Source: DT-68 sp965263245
GTDB lineage: Bacteria > Bacillota_I > Bacilli_A > Mycoplasmatales > Metamycoplasmataceae
Direction of reading: 5' to 3'
DNA: 64,000 nt
Assembly (NCBI GenBank): GCA_965263245.1
Contig: CBDHHR010001146.1
Location: 496,001-560,000 of the forward strand
Shown: one piece after another, positions 44,639 through 56,012 of the stretch
Layout of the letters: each line of letters begins with the position of its first letter
Position numbering within the stretch: position 1 is the stretch's first letter
Notes under the pieces: generated by a model
What the model saw: the letters and a program-made list of their open reading frames with translations, nothing else
Database searches by the model: none
Told to the model about the DNA's origin: nothing
Program-made: the position numbers and the translations under genes

Positions 44639-45928
44639 GTGATAATCGGAATTATAGCTGGAATTATATTCTTGATAATCTTAATGTTTTCGTCAATTTT
44701 TAAAAAAAATGATGAAAAATTTAAATTACAAAAAGAAGAAAAAAACATTGAAAATCTTGCAGAAAAACAAAAAAAGGCAATCAAGATGGTGATGGAAAAC
44801 CGCATTTCAATCATTAATGGTTATGCCGGAACAGGTAAAACCTTCACCGTTTTTTACATAACTAAAAAACTTCAAAACCAAGGTTGAATCGTTTCAAAAA
44901 CAGCTCCAACCGGAAGAGCAGCTAAAAAAATAAGTGGCAAAACCATTCATTCTTGACTTCTTCCGGTTTTAGAACAAACCAAAAACTCTTTTAAAATAAT
45001 TGGTTTTATTAAAGAGCGTTTTGAAAGAAAAGAGTGTCTTATCGTTGATGAAAGCTCAATGTTAGACGATAAGTTATTTGATAAAATAATGGAAATTTAT
45101 CATAATAGCACTTTTAACAAAAATAAAAAAATTATTTTTGTAGGTGATTCAGAACAATTAGAACCAGTTGGTAAAGGTAAGCCGTTTATAAACATCATCA
45201 AAAACCAAAACTTTCCCATCACCACATTAACTAAAATCTTTAGAACTAAAAATGACATTGTTAATTTTGCTAACGAAATTAGAAAAGGTACAAAAACCAT
45301 TAATCAATTTCAAGGTTATAAAAACGTTAAAAAAGTTAAATTAGAAGATGTTTTAAATAAATTTTTACTAAATTATAAGTCCTTTCAAATTATTTCTCCG
45401 TTTAATAGATTTAAAAACGGTACTATTAAGTTAAACCAAAAAATTCAAAAAATTCTTTTAAAAAATGAAACATTAAGAAAAAAAGCTTTTAAAAGTTATA
45501 AGTGAGTTGAAAAAAATCAAAAATTAGTTTTAGAAGAAGATATTCAATTTTACTTAAATGATAAAATACTTTTTACAAAAAACTTATGGGGAACCCCCAT
45601 AAAAAACGGAACCGTTGCTGTGTTAAAAAACATTCAACAAAAAACTAGAACTTATTTAAAGCTAAACCACGAAATTAATTGAGCAAATGATAATAGAGTC
45701 TTATTTTTAGAAGATCTTGATACTAAAAAAGAAATTGAAGTACCCGTTGAAATTGTTAAAACAAATTGTACTCTTGGATATTCTATAAGCGTTCATAAAG
45801 CTCAAGGAAGCGAGTATAAAGAAGTTTGTTACATTTTAACACCTGATCAATTAAAAAATTTTATAAGTGTTAAAATGCATTACACGGCCCTTACAAGAGC
45901 AAAAAAGATGGTTTATATCATCAAATAA
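44639..45928 (+). CDS. RecD-like superfamily 1 helicase with N-terminal membrane anchor
   Basis: A 429-residue protein. It starts at GTG 44639 with AAAGGAG 8 nt upstream. Residues 2-20 (IIGIIAGIIFLIILMFSSI) form a membrane helix, followed by a charged linker and the helicase: Walker A GYAGTGKT (61-68), APTGRAAKKISG, IVDESSML, GDSEQLEPVGKGKP, IFRTKN, and the C-terminal GYSISVHKAQGSEYK and YTALTRAKK. That is the RecD/TraA group (AAA_30 plus UvrD_C_2). It lacks the long N-terminal part of RecD2 and is roughly half its length. DNA unwinding near the membrane is implied. Confidence 0.8.
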
Positions 45929-45945
45929 AAACATTTTATAAAAAA

Positions 45946-48714
45946 TTAATCACTAGGTTTTTGTCATGAATCTACATAACCATTGCCATCGACATTTACT
46001 TTAAGAACTTGGAGTTTTGTGTAAATAGTTTTTTGAGATCCTTCAATAGTTTTAATTTCTTTAAATGCCATTACCCAAAGGTTTTTAAACTCATCTTGAA
46101 AAATTGTTCCGCCGTTACCATTAGCAATATTTGAACCTTTTAATAATTGATCACCAGTATTTTGATCATTATTATCACTTCAACCTGTGATTTCATCATA
46201 ACCAGTTTTAGAAGAATTAACTCTAAGAACTTGAAGTTTTGTATTACCATTCATTACTCAAAGGTTTTTAAACTGATCTTGAAAAATTGTTGTATTTGTA
46301 CCATTATTATTTATATTTGAATTTTTTGTTAATCCGCTATTAGCACTAGTTCAACCGGTAGTTTCATCATAACCAGTTTTAGAAGAATTAACTCTAAGAA
46401 CTTGGAGATTCTTTAAATAACCGATTGCTCAAAGGTTTTTAAATTCATCTTGAAAGATTGTTCCCTTTAGACCATTAGTAATATTTGAATTTTTTGTTAA
46501 TCCGCTATTAGCACTGGTTCAACCGGTAGTTTCATCATAACCATTTTTTTCTCGATTTACCCTAAGAACTTGAAGACTTTTATAAGATCCCATTACTCAA
46601 AGGTTTTTAAACTCATCTTGAAAAATTATTCCTTGACCATCTATAATATTTGAATTTTTTGTTAATCCGCTATTAGCACTGGTTCAACCGGTAGTTTCAT
46701 CATAACCATCACCATTTTCATTTACTCTAAGAACTTGCAGTTTTGTTCCAACTCCAATTGTTCAAAGGTTTTTAAACTCATCTTGAAAAATTATTCCACT
46801 AGAACCACTAATAGCAATATTTGAATTTTTTGTTAATCCACTATTAGTAGCACTAGTTCAACCGGTAGTTTCATCATAACCATCACCGTCATCATTTGCT
46901 TTAAGAACTTGAAGAGTACTATTGTGCGTCATTGTTCAAAGGTTTTTAAATTGATCTTGGAAAATTGTTCCATTATATCCATCAGCAATATTTGAATTTT
47001 TTGTTAATCCGCTATTAGTAGCACTAGTTCAACCGGTAGTTTCATCATAACCATCACCGTTTTGGTTTACTCTAAGAACTTGAAGAGGTGTGTTATATCC
47101 CATTGCCCAAAGGTTTTTAAATTGATCTTGAAAAATTGTTCCAGTTAAACCACTAACAATATTTGAACCTTTTAATAATGGTTCACCATTTTCGCCATTG
47201 TCATTAGTTCAAGAATTTACATAACCATCACCAACTTGATTTACTTTAAGAACTTGGAGTTTTGTATGAATAGTCTTTTTAACATTATTAACGTCTTTAG
47301 TTATTGAAGAACTCATTGATCAAAGATTTTTAAACTCATCTTGAAAAATTGCTCCACCATTACCACTAACAATGTTTGAACCTTTTAATAAATTAGCTTT
47401 TTCAACATAAATACTTAATGGTAAACTTCTAGAATCAACACTAATATTAAGAATAACTTCGGTTCTAGTTCCCAAAATTAAAGATGAAACACTAGTGCTA
47501 ATTTTTGAAAGATCATCATTAGTTAAAAAAGGGTTTTCTTTTTGAAGTTGATTTTTAATTGCACTTTGAATTTCACTTTGGTTTTGAGTTGAAACATTAG
47601 GAGCAATTAAAATATCTTTATTAGTGATTTTTTCTTTAATTTGGTTTATTTTATCTTGAGAAGTAATAGTTAAAGATTGTTTAGCACTAAAACCTTGAAC
47701 TTCAACATCAACATTATTTTTGGAAAGAACTAAAATAATGCTAGTTGCTGGTTGATCATTATTAGGTAAATTATTACCAGAATTTTTAACTTCTAAAGAA
47801 ACTCCGTTTAAATCAATTTCGTCATAACCATCTAAATTTTCAATTGCACTTTTAATTGCGGCTTTATTATGTATAATTGTTTTATCTTCACTTGGAGCAT
47901 AAACTTCTACTTCTTTAGTTTCTAAATTTTCTAAACTTGATTTTAATTCATTAAGTTCTCTTCTAATAATATTAACTTGGTTAGGAGCAAGTTGCTTAGC
48001 ATTAAAACCAGTTAACTCACTATTATAAGTGCCTTTTGAAAGAACAAAAACAATGTTTATAGGAGTTGCATTGTGTGAAGGTAATTGATTAGAATTTTCT
48101 TTTACTTCTATTTTTACTTTTTTAAATTTAATCTCTAAATAACCTTCTATTTGTTTAAGCGTATCTAAAATACCATCTTTATTACCATTAATAGTTTTAT
48201 CGTCAACTTTAGCTTTAAGTTCTAAAGTTTTTGTTGCTAATTTAGTTAAAGCAATTTTAACACTATTAACATCAGCAATTATTTCTTGTTGGTTTTGCTC
48301 TCTTATAACAAAATAAGGTTTTTTAGAATCAACCATTTTTGAATATTTTCCCTTTGAAACTTTAATTTGAATTTTTGCAAAATTCGGTGAAATATTTTGA
48401 TCATTTTCCATTGAAACTTCAATTTTAGTTTCTTTTAAATTTGAAGCACCAATTAAAGTTTTTATTTTTGCAACAATTTTTTCTTGATTATTAGCAACAA
48501 TTTTACCTGTTAAATTACTTGAAAATTTTAATATTCTCTCATCTTGGTTTTTTTCTTCAAGTATTTTTATTAAACTTTCAACATCTTTTTGGTTTTGCTC
48601 ATCTTGATTATTTTCATTATTATTAAGTAATACAATGGGCGTAACAATCATAGTTGTTAAAATTCCAATTGAAGCTCCTAATAAAATAATTTTTTTAGTT
48701 TTTGACAATTTCAT
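45946..48714 (-). CDS. Long variable surface protein, eight repeats
   Basis: A 922-residue member. Membrane segment at residues 8-30, no Cys. Four PF04200-like domains lie before residue ~455 (cores LKFSSNLTGKIVANN, LELKAKVDDKTINGN, EVYAPSEDKTIIHNK, ILIAPNVSTQNQSEI). Eight repeats follow (cores ending SMSSS, AMGYN, TMTHN, TIGVG, VMGSY, AIGYL, VMNGN, VMAFK) and the C-terminus is VDSWQKPSD. Its N-terminal half is close to the neighbouring gene ending at 48881, a recent duplication. Convergent with the RecD-like helicase, 17 nt apart. Confidence 0.87.
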
Positions 48715-48822
48715 AATTTTCCTTTATATTTTGAAATTATAAAATGTCTCTTTCCAAAAAAAAAAAAAAGTTTATTTAGTAAGCTAAAAAGCTTATTTTA
48801 AAGACTTTAAGATTTTTTTTAA
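48715..48822 (-). promoter_or_regulatory. Surface-gene leader, 14-nt tract
   Basis: Tract at 48756-48769, 41 nt before ATG. The tract is flanked by TTTCC where most copies have TTTGC. Confidence 0.75.
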
Positions 48823-48880
48823 TGAGAAAATTAATATTGAATATAATTAAATAATAAAATAATTAACGACTAGGTTTTTG

Positions 48881-51574
48881 TTATGAGTCTAGATAATCAT
48901 CGCCATCTGTATTTGCTTTGAGAACTTGGAGTTTTGAATTTTCCCCCATTACCCAAAGGTTTTTAAATTCATCTTGGAAAATTTTTCCATCATTACCATT
49001 ACTAATATTAAAAACATTTGTTGAACTAGTATTATTAGCACTAGTTCAACCAGTAGTTATATAACCATCTCCACTTTCATTAGCTCTAAGAACTTGAAGA
49101 GATGTTTTTTGTCCCATTGTTCAAAGGTTTTTAAATGCATCTTGAAAAATTGTTCCATTTAAACCATTAACAATATTTGAACCTTTTGTTAAACCATTAT
49201 TAGCACTAGTTCAACCAGTTTTTTCATCATAACCATCACCATTTTGGTTTACTCTAAGAACTTGAAGTTTTTCAAATGACATTGCTCAAAGATTTTTAAA
49301 TTCATCCTGAAAAATTGTTCCATTTGAACCATTAGTAATGTTTGAACTTTTTGTTAATCCATTTGCTGAAGGTAAATTATTACTATCTCAACCAGTATTT
49401 ACATAACCATCTCCACTTTCATTTGCTCTAAGAACTTGAAGTTTTTCTAAAGGTCCCATTGTTCAAAGGTTTTTAAATGCATCTTGAAAAATTGTTCCTC
49501 CAGAAGCATAGTCTATATTAGAATTTTTTGTTAGTTTGCTATTAGCATTAATTCAACCTGTAGTTACATAATCATCTCCATCTTGATTTGCTCTAAGAAC
49601 TTGGAGTTTTGAATTTCCCAACACTCAAAGGTTTTTAAATTCATCTTGGAAAATTTTTCCTCATCTACCATCGGTAATATTTGAATTTAATAATATTCCG
49701 CTACTAGCATTAATTCAACCAGTAATTTCATCATAACCATCACCGTTTTGGTTTACTCTAAGAACTTGAAGAGCTGTTCCTGTTCCCATTGCCCAAAGGT
49801 TTTTAAATTCATCTTGAAAAATTGTTCCGTTTCAGCCATTAGTAATATTAGAACCATTTGTTAAAGTGTTATTAATAGCATTAGTTCAACCTGTAGTTAC
49901 ATAATCATCTCCGCTTTCATTTACTCTAAGAACTTGAAGTTTTGAATTTTTTCCCATTGTTCAAAGATTTTTGAATTCATCTTGGAAAATTGCTCCACCT
50001 TCACCATTAACAATATTTGAATTTTTTAATAATGGTTCACCATTTTCACTATTATCATTTGTTCAAGAATTTACATAACCATCACCATTTTCATTCACTT
50101 TAAGAACTTGAAGTTTTGTATGAATAGTTTTTTGAACTTTATCAACTTCTTTAGTTATTGAATGACTCATTGCCCAAAGATTTTTAAATGAATCTTGAAA
50201 AATTATTCCATCACTACCATTAATAATTTTTGAGTTTTTTAATAAATTAGCTTTTTCAACATAAATACTTAACGGTAAACTTGTAGAATCAATGCTAATA
50301 GTAAGGATAGCTTCAGTTCTAGTTCCTAAAATTAAAGATGAAAGACTAGTTCTAATTTTTGAAAGATCATCATTAGTTAAAAAGGGATTTTCTTTTTGAA
50401 GTTGGTTTTTAATTGCACTTTGAATTTCATTTTGATTTTGAGTTGAAACATTAGGAGCAATTAAAATATCTTTATCAGTTATTTTTTCTTTAATTTGGTT
50501 TATTTTATCTTGAGGCGTCATAGTTAAAGATTGCTTAGCACTAAAACCTTGAACTTCAACATCAACATTATTTTTAGAAAGAATTAAAATAATGTTAGTT
50601 GCTAGTTGATCATTTGTTGGTAAATTATCACTAGAGTTTTTTACTTCTAAAGATGCTCCATCTAAATCAATTTCATCATAACCATCTAAATTTTCAATTG
50701 CGTTTTTAATTGAATCTTTATTATGAGTAATTGTTTTATCTTCGCTTGGAGCATAAACTTCTACCTCTTTAGTTTCTAAATTTTCTAAACTTGATTTTAA
50801 TTCATTAAGTTCTCTTGTAATAATATTAACTTGATTAGGAGCAAGTTGCTTTGCACTAAAACCACTTAATTCAATATTATAAGTACCTTTTGAAAGAATA
50901 AAAATAATGCTTATAGGAGTTGCACTATGTAAAGGTAATTGGTTAGAACTTTCTTTTACTTTAATTTTTACTTCTTTTTCTTTAAAATCAATCTCTGAAT
51001 AACCTTCTACTTGCTTAAGCGTATTTAAAATCGCATCTTTATTACTATTAACACTTTTATCATCAACTTTAACTTTAAGTTCTAAAGTTTTTGTTCCTAA
51101 ATTAGTTAAAGCACTTTTTACACTATTAACATCAGCAATAATTTCTTGCTGATTTTGTTCTCTTATAACAAAATAAGATTTTTCAGAATTAACTATTTTT
51201 GAATATTTTCCCTTTGAAACTTTAACTTGAATTTTTGCATAATTAGGTAAAATGTTTCGATCGTTTTCCATTAAAATTTCAATTTTAACTTCTTTTAAAT
51301 TTGAAGCACCAATTAAAGTTTTTATTTTTGCAACAATTTTTTCTTGATTATTAGCAACAATTTTACCTGTTAAATTACTTGCAAATTTTAATATTCTCTC
51401 ATCTTGGTCTTTTTCTTCAAGTATTTTAACTACACTTTCAACATCTTTTTGGTTTTGCTCATCTTGATTATTTTCATTATTATTAAGTAATACAATCGGT
51501 GTAACAATAGCAGCGGTTAAAAATCCAATTGAAGCTCCTAATAAAATAATTTTTTTAGTTTTTGATAATTTCAT
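48881..51574 (-). CDS. Long variable surface protein, eight repeats, shortened C-terminus
   Basis: An 897-residue protein with the same order as its neighbour: membrane segment, four PF04200-like domains up to residue ~455, then eight repeats (cores ending AMSHS, TMGKN, AMGTG, VLGNS, TMGPL, AMSFE, TMGQK, VMGEN). At the last Trp codon, where sister genes have TGA followed by CAA AAA CCT AGT, this copy has TAA, so it stops at YLDS and loses the conserved WQKPS tail. The repeats differ strongly from the neighbour's although the N-terminal halves are very similar. Confidence 0.87.
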
Positions 51575-51680
51575 AGTTTTCCTTTATATTTTGAAATTAT
51601 AAAATTGTTCTTTGCAAAAAAAAAAAAAAGCTTATTTAGTAAGCTAAAAAGCTTATTTTAAAGACTTTAAGATTTTTTTA
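51575..51680 (-). promoter_or_regulatory. Surface-gene leader, 14-nt tract
   Basis: Tract at 51616-51629, 41 nt before ATG; the -10 region reads TATAATTTCAAAAT-like as in the neighbouring long gene. Confidence 0.75.
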
Positions 51681-51829
51681 AACTAAAAAAAATGTTCAAA
51701 ACAAAGCTATTAGATAAATTAATTTTATTAACGTTAATGTTTAATTTTTATAGTATTTTTTAAAAACTTTTCATCGTTATAACATTAAATATTGGTTTTA
51801 CTTCATAACACATTGTTATCTGTATTTTT

Positions 51830-52924
51830 CTAGAACATTTTTGTAACACCAAATCCACTAAAATTTACACTAGTTCCACCAGTTTTACTAATTTTTATAA
51901 CAATAACTTTAATATTAAAAGAAATTAAATCATTTACACGAGAATTAGTAACTACTCCTGTAAGAGTAATCATTGTTCCGCGTAAACTTATATGATTAGA
52001 ATCGCCATTAATATTTAAAGGATCAATCAATTGTCTTATTCTTTTTTCGATTGTGTTTTTATTAATTGGATTATTAACTATGCTTCCACTTGAATTTCTT
52101 GGAAGTCTAATTAATAAATCATCATCATCATTTTCCTGTTTATTATCAAGAATTTTCTTTATTGCTGCTATGTCTTCATCAGGAGTAAAATCTCTTTTTA
52201 CTTGGAAAGTTTTTGTTGTGCTAAGAGTTGTTCCGCCTGTTTTACTAATTGATACAATAATGTTTTGAGAAGTTGTTGAAATTGCTGCATCTCTAGTTAT
52301 TGAGACTTGTATTGATGTTCCTCTTAAGCTTTGATGATTAGCTTCTCCATTAGTATTTGAAGGATCAATTAACATTATTATTTTTTTGATAATTGCAATT
52401 TTATTAATTCTATTTCCAATAATGTTTCCGGTTGAATTGCTTGGAAGAGTAATAATTAAATCATTACCACTTTTAGCATCAAGAAGTTTTTTTATTGATG
52501 CTATATCTTTATCAACATCAATGATTGATTGTTTTTTAACTGAAAAATCTTTGATTTCTTTTGAAATTTCATTTTTGCTTAATTTAATAATAATTTTTTG
52601 CAAAGTAGTAGAAATGTTAACATCATTTTTCATTAAAATTTCAATTTTTACTTCTTTTAAATTTGTTTTACCAATTAAAACTTTAATTTTTTCAATAATT
52701 TTTGCTTGATTATCAGCAATAATTTTACCGCTAGCATTATTTGGTAGTTCAATAATTTTTTCTTTAGTTGTTTTTGCTTGTAAAATTTTAAATAATTTTT
52801 CTACATCATTTTCTTCATTTTTTTCATCTTTATTAAGAAGAACAATTGGAACTGCTATGGAAGTAGTTAAAATTGCTAACGTTGTTCCTAATAAAAGTAT
52901 TTTTTTAGTTTTTGATAATTTCAT
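51830..52924 (-). CDS. Short surface protein, three PF04200-like domains (copy C)
   Basis: A 364-residue member. Domain cores are LPNNASGKIIADNQ, LPSNSTGNIIGNR and LPRNSSGSIVNNP. The second domain is nearly the same as in copies A, H and I (INKIAIIKKIIMLIDPSN), the third is of the B/D/G type (VNDLISFNIKVIVIKISKTGG). The gene therefore looks like a recombinant of two sub-types. It ends at GFGVTKMF, lacking the usual KKSRN. No Cys in the membrane segment. Confidence 0.85.
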   Translation of the reverse strand: MKLSKTKKILLLGTTLAILTTSIAVPIVLLNKDEKNEENDVEKLFKILQAKTTKEKIIELPNNASGKIIADNQAKIIEKIKVLIGKTNLKEVKIEILMKNDVNISTTLQKIIIKLSKNEISKEIKDFSVKKQSIIDVDKDIASIKKLLDAKSGNDLIITLPSNSTGNIIGNRINKIAIIKKIIMLIDPSNTNGEANHQSLRGTSIQVSITRDAAISTTSQNIIVSISKTGGTTLSTTKTFQVKRDFTPDEDIAAIKKILDNKQENDDDDLLIRLPRNSSGSIVNNPINKNTIEKRIRQLIDPLNINGDSNHISLRGTMITLTGVVTNSRVNDLISFNIKVIVIKISKTGGTSVNFSGFGVTKMF

Positions 52925-53032
52925 AATTTCCTTTACAATTTAGATTATAAAATGTCTCTTTGCAAAAAAAAAAAAAAGTTCATTTAGTAAGCTAAAAAGC
53001 TTATTTTAAAGACTTTTAGATTTTTTTTATTT
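52925..53032 (-). promoter_or_regulatory. Surface-gene leader, 14-nt tract
   Basis: Tract at 52964-52977, 39 nt before ATG, with the standard AAGCTT elements upstream. The following 53033-53159 is non-coding A+T-rich sequence. Confidence 0.75.
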
Positions 53033-53159
53033 AAAATTAAACTATTAGATAAATTAATTCTATTAATATTTACATCTATTTTTTTTCATTTTATATAAAT
53101 TAAAAATCAATAATATTATTCTATAGTTTTTAATAGAACTTTTCAAAAATTTTTCTTTT

Positions 53160-53254
53160 TTAGGACATTAAATATAAGTCTTAGTTAATGTAAGATTATT
53201 ATGTAGCAAATTTAAAAAATACCAAAAAAAATATTTTTTATGTTTTTATTTATT
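53160..53254. repeat. 3'-flank repeat, copy 2
   Basis: Matches 11304-11401 (GACATTAAATATAAGTCTTAG, then ACCAAAAAA and TTTTTATGTTTTTATTTATTTT) just downstream of the gene starting at 54358. Confidence 0.6.
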
Positions 53255-54358
53255 TTAATTACGAGATTTTTTAACAATAAAACCATTAAAATCTAAACTA
53301 GTTCCACCAGTTTTACTAATTCTTACAGAAACAACTTTACTAAAAAAAGAAATCAAATCATTTCTTATTGATAAATCAAGTAATCCTACAAGAGTAATTG
53401 TTGTTCCTCTTAAACTTGGATGATTAGGATCACCATTACTATTTGAAGGATCAATTACTTTTCTTACTTTTCTTTCGATTGTATTTTTGATACTTGGATT
53501 ATTAACAATGCTTCCACTTGTATTATTGGGGAAAGTAATTATAAAATCATTTCCATCTACATCCTTTTTATTTTTAATAATAAGAATTTCATTTATTGCT
53601 CTTATATCTTCATCAGCAGTAAAATCTCTTTTTACTTGAAAAGTTTTGGTTGTTGTAAGAGTGGTTCCACCAGTTTTACTAATTGAAACAATAATGTTTT
53701 GCGGAGTTGTTGAAATTGGTGCATCAACACTCATTGAAACTTGTATTGAAGTTTCTCTTAAACTTGAATGATTAGCTTCTCCACTAGTGTTTGAAGAAGC
53801 TACTAACATTCTTAATTTTTTTATAATTTCATTTTTATTAGTAGCATTTCCAATAATGTTTCCTGTTGAACTGCTCGGAAGAGTAATTATTAAATCATTA
53901 CCACTTTTAGCATCAAGAAGTTTTTTTATTGATGCTATATCTTTATCAACATCAATGATTGATTGTTTTTTAACTAAAAAATCTTTAACTTCTTTGGAAA
54001 CTTCATTTTTGGTTAATTTAATAATAATTTTTTGGGGAGTAGTAGAAATGTTAGTGTCTTTTTCAATTAAAACTTCGATTTTTATTTCTTTTAAATTTTC
54101 TTTACCAATTAAAGCTTTAATTTTTTCAATAATTTTTTCTTGATTATCAGCAATGATTTTACCACTAGCACTACTTGAAAGTTCAATGATTTTTTCTTTG
54201 CTTGTTTTTGCTTGTAAAATTTTGAATATTTTTTCTACATCGTTTTTGGCGTTGTTGTTATCTTTGTTAAGAAGAACAATTGGAACTGCTATGGAAGTAC
54301 TTAATGCTACCAATGTTATTCCTAACAAAAGTATTTTTTTAGTTTTTGTTAATTTCAT
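53255..54358 (-). CDS. Short surface protein, three PF04200-like domains (copy D)
   Basis: A 367-residue member ending in KKSRN. The second domain uses the NATNKNEIIKKLRMLVASSNTSG variant shared with copy F; the third has an added EILIIKNKKDVDGNDFI stretch. Its membrane segment (MKLTKTKKILLLGITLVAL) and first domain are closest to copy B. Has an AAGGAAAT ribosome site. Confidence 0.85.
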   Translation of the reverse strand: MKLTKTKKILLLGITLVALSTSIAVPIVLLNKDNNNAKNDVEKIFKILQAKTSKEKIIELSSSASGKIIADNQEKIIEKIKALIGKENLKEIKIEVLIEKDTNISTTPQKIIIKLTKNEVSKEVKDFLVKKQSIIDVDKDIASIKKLLDAKSGNDLIITLPSSSTGNIIGNATNKNEIIKKLRMLVASSNTSGEANHSSLRETSIQVSMSVDAPISTTPQNIIVSISKTGGTTLTTTKTFQVKRDFTADEDIRAINEILIIKNKKDVDGNDFIITFPNNTSGSIVNNPSIKNTIERKVRKVIDPSNSNGDPNHPSLRGTTITLVGLLDLSIRNDLISFFSKVVSVRISKTGGTSLDFNGFIVKKSRN

Positions 54359-54465
54359 AATTTCCTTTACAATTTAGATTATAAAATGTCTCTTTGCAAA
54401 AAAAAAAAAAAGCTTATTTAGTGAGTTAAAAAGCTAATTTTAAAGACTTTAAGATTTTTTTAAAT
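54359..54465 (-). promoter_or_regulatory. Surface-gene leader, 14-nt tract
   Basis: Tract at 54398-54411, 39 nt before ATG; upstream element is GTGAGTTAAAAAGCTAA on the plus strand, slightly degenerate compared with GTAAGCTAAAAAGCTTA. No gene in 54466-54625. Confidence 0.75.
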
Positions 54466-54625
54466 AAAAAAATTGTTTAGAATTAAATTATGAAAGTGTA
54501 GAAAATTTAAATAATGTCATTTTATAATTTTCAATAGATTTTTATTTATACTATATTGATATCTAAATTGATAAATTGATAAAATGTTTTATCTTACAAA
54601 AATGAACTCTTTTTTTTAAAACTCT

Positions 54626-55687
54626 CTAGCAATTAAAAAAACCATTAAATTCTAAACTTGTTCCGCCAATTTTACTAATTGTTATAACAACAAATTTAGG
54701 AAAAACAGAAATTAAATCATTTTCATCTAAATTTTTCATTCTTGTAAGAGTAATTGTTGTTCCTCTTAAACTTAAATGATTAGGATCACCATTTTTATTT
54801 GAAGGATCAATTGCAATTCTTACTTTTCTTTCAATTGCGTTTTTATTAATTTGATTATTAATCATACTTCCTCTTGAACTACTTGAAATTCTAAATAAAC
54901 TATTTTTTTGTTTTTCAAAAATTGCTTTTATTGCTGCTATATCTTCATCTGCAGTAAAATTTCTTTTTACTCGAAAAGTTTTTATTGTGCTAAGAGTTGT
55001 TCCACCTGTTTTACTAATTGACACGATAATGTTTTGAGAAGTTGTTGAAATTGCTGCATCAGCATTCATTGAAACTTCTATTGTTGTTCCTCTTAAACTT
55101 GGATGATTAGGGTCACCATTAGTATTTGAAGGATCAATTAATATTCTTAATTTTTTTATAATTTCATCTTTATTACTATGATTTCCAATAATGTTTCCAG
55201 TTGAATTACTTGGAAGAGTAACTATTAAATCATTACCACTTTTAGCATCAAGAGCTTTTTTTATTGAAATTATTTCTTTATCAATAGTTAATTGTCTTTT
55301 AACTAAAAAATCTTTAATTTCTTTGGAAACTTCATTTTTGGTTAGTTTAATAATAATTTTTTGGGGAGCAATTGAAATATTAGTATCATTTTCCATTAAA
55401 ATTTCAATTTTTACATCTTTTAAATTTGCTTTACCAATTAAAGTTTTAATTTTTTCAATAATTTTATCTTGATTGTCAGCAATGATTTTACCACTAGCAT
55501 TACTTGAAAGTTCAATAACTTTTTCTTTGATTGTTTTATCTTTTAAAATTTTAAATATTTTTTCTAAATCATTTTCTTTGTTATTTTCATCTTTATTAAG
55601 AAAAACAATTGGGATTGCTATGGAAGCAGTTAAAAGTCCGATAAATGTTCCTAATAAAATTATTTTTTTAGTTTTTGATAATTTCAT
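54626..55687 (-). CDS. Short surface protein, three PF04200-like domains (copy E)
   Basis: A 353-residue member. The linker into domain two is shortened (VKRQLTIDKEIISIKK instead of VKKQSIIDVNKDIASIKK), as in copy F. The third domain begins FEKQKNSLFRISSSSRGSM, losing the usual LPSxSSG core. It ends in GFFNC, giving the only Cys-terminated copy and no KKSRN tail. Confidence 0.83.
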   Translation of the reverse strand: MKLSKTKKIILLGTFIGLLTASIAIPIVFLNKDENNKENDLEKIFKILKDKTIKEKVIELSSNASGKIIADNQDKIIEKIKTLIGKANLKDVKIEILMENDTNISIAPQKIIIKLTKNEVSKEIKDFLVKRQLTIDKEIISIKKALDAKSGNDLIVTLPSNSTGNIIGNHSNKDEIIKKLRILIDPSNTNGDPNHPSLRGTTIEVSMNADAAISTTSQNIIVSISKTGGTTLSTIKTFRVKRNFTADEDIAAIKAIFEKQKNSLFRISSSSRGSMINNQINKNAIERKVRIAIDPSNKNGDPNHLSLRGTTITLTRMKNLDENDLISVFPKFVVITISKIGGTSLEFNGFFNC

Positions 55688-55800
55688 AATTTCCTTTACA
55701 ATTTGAATTATAAAATGTCTCTTTATAAAAAAAAAAAAAAGTTCATTTAGTAAGCTAAAAAGCTTATTTTAAAGACTTTAAGAATTTTTTAAACTAAAAA
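55688..55800 (-). promoter_or_regulatory. Surface-gene leader, 14-nt tract
   Basis: Tract at 55727-55740, 39 nt before ATG. The flanking motif is CTTTAT rather than CTTTGC. The spacer 55801-56012 contains no gene. Confidence 0.75.
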
Positions 55801-56012
55801 TTTTTTAAAATGAATGTTTAATTTTTTTATTTTAAAATTATTAACAATCTTTAAAAAATAATTAATTTTTAACAATTTAAAGAAATTATAAAATCATTTT
55901 AAATATAAATAAAAAATTTAATAATTTATATTTATCTATGTAGTTTTTAAAAAATTACTCTCTACTAAAATATTAAAAATTCACTTTAGTTAATGTTGTG
56001 TTGATATTTTTT

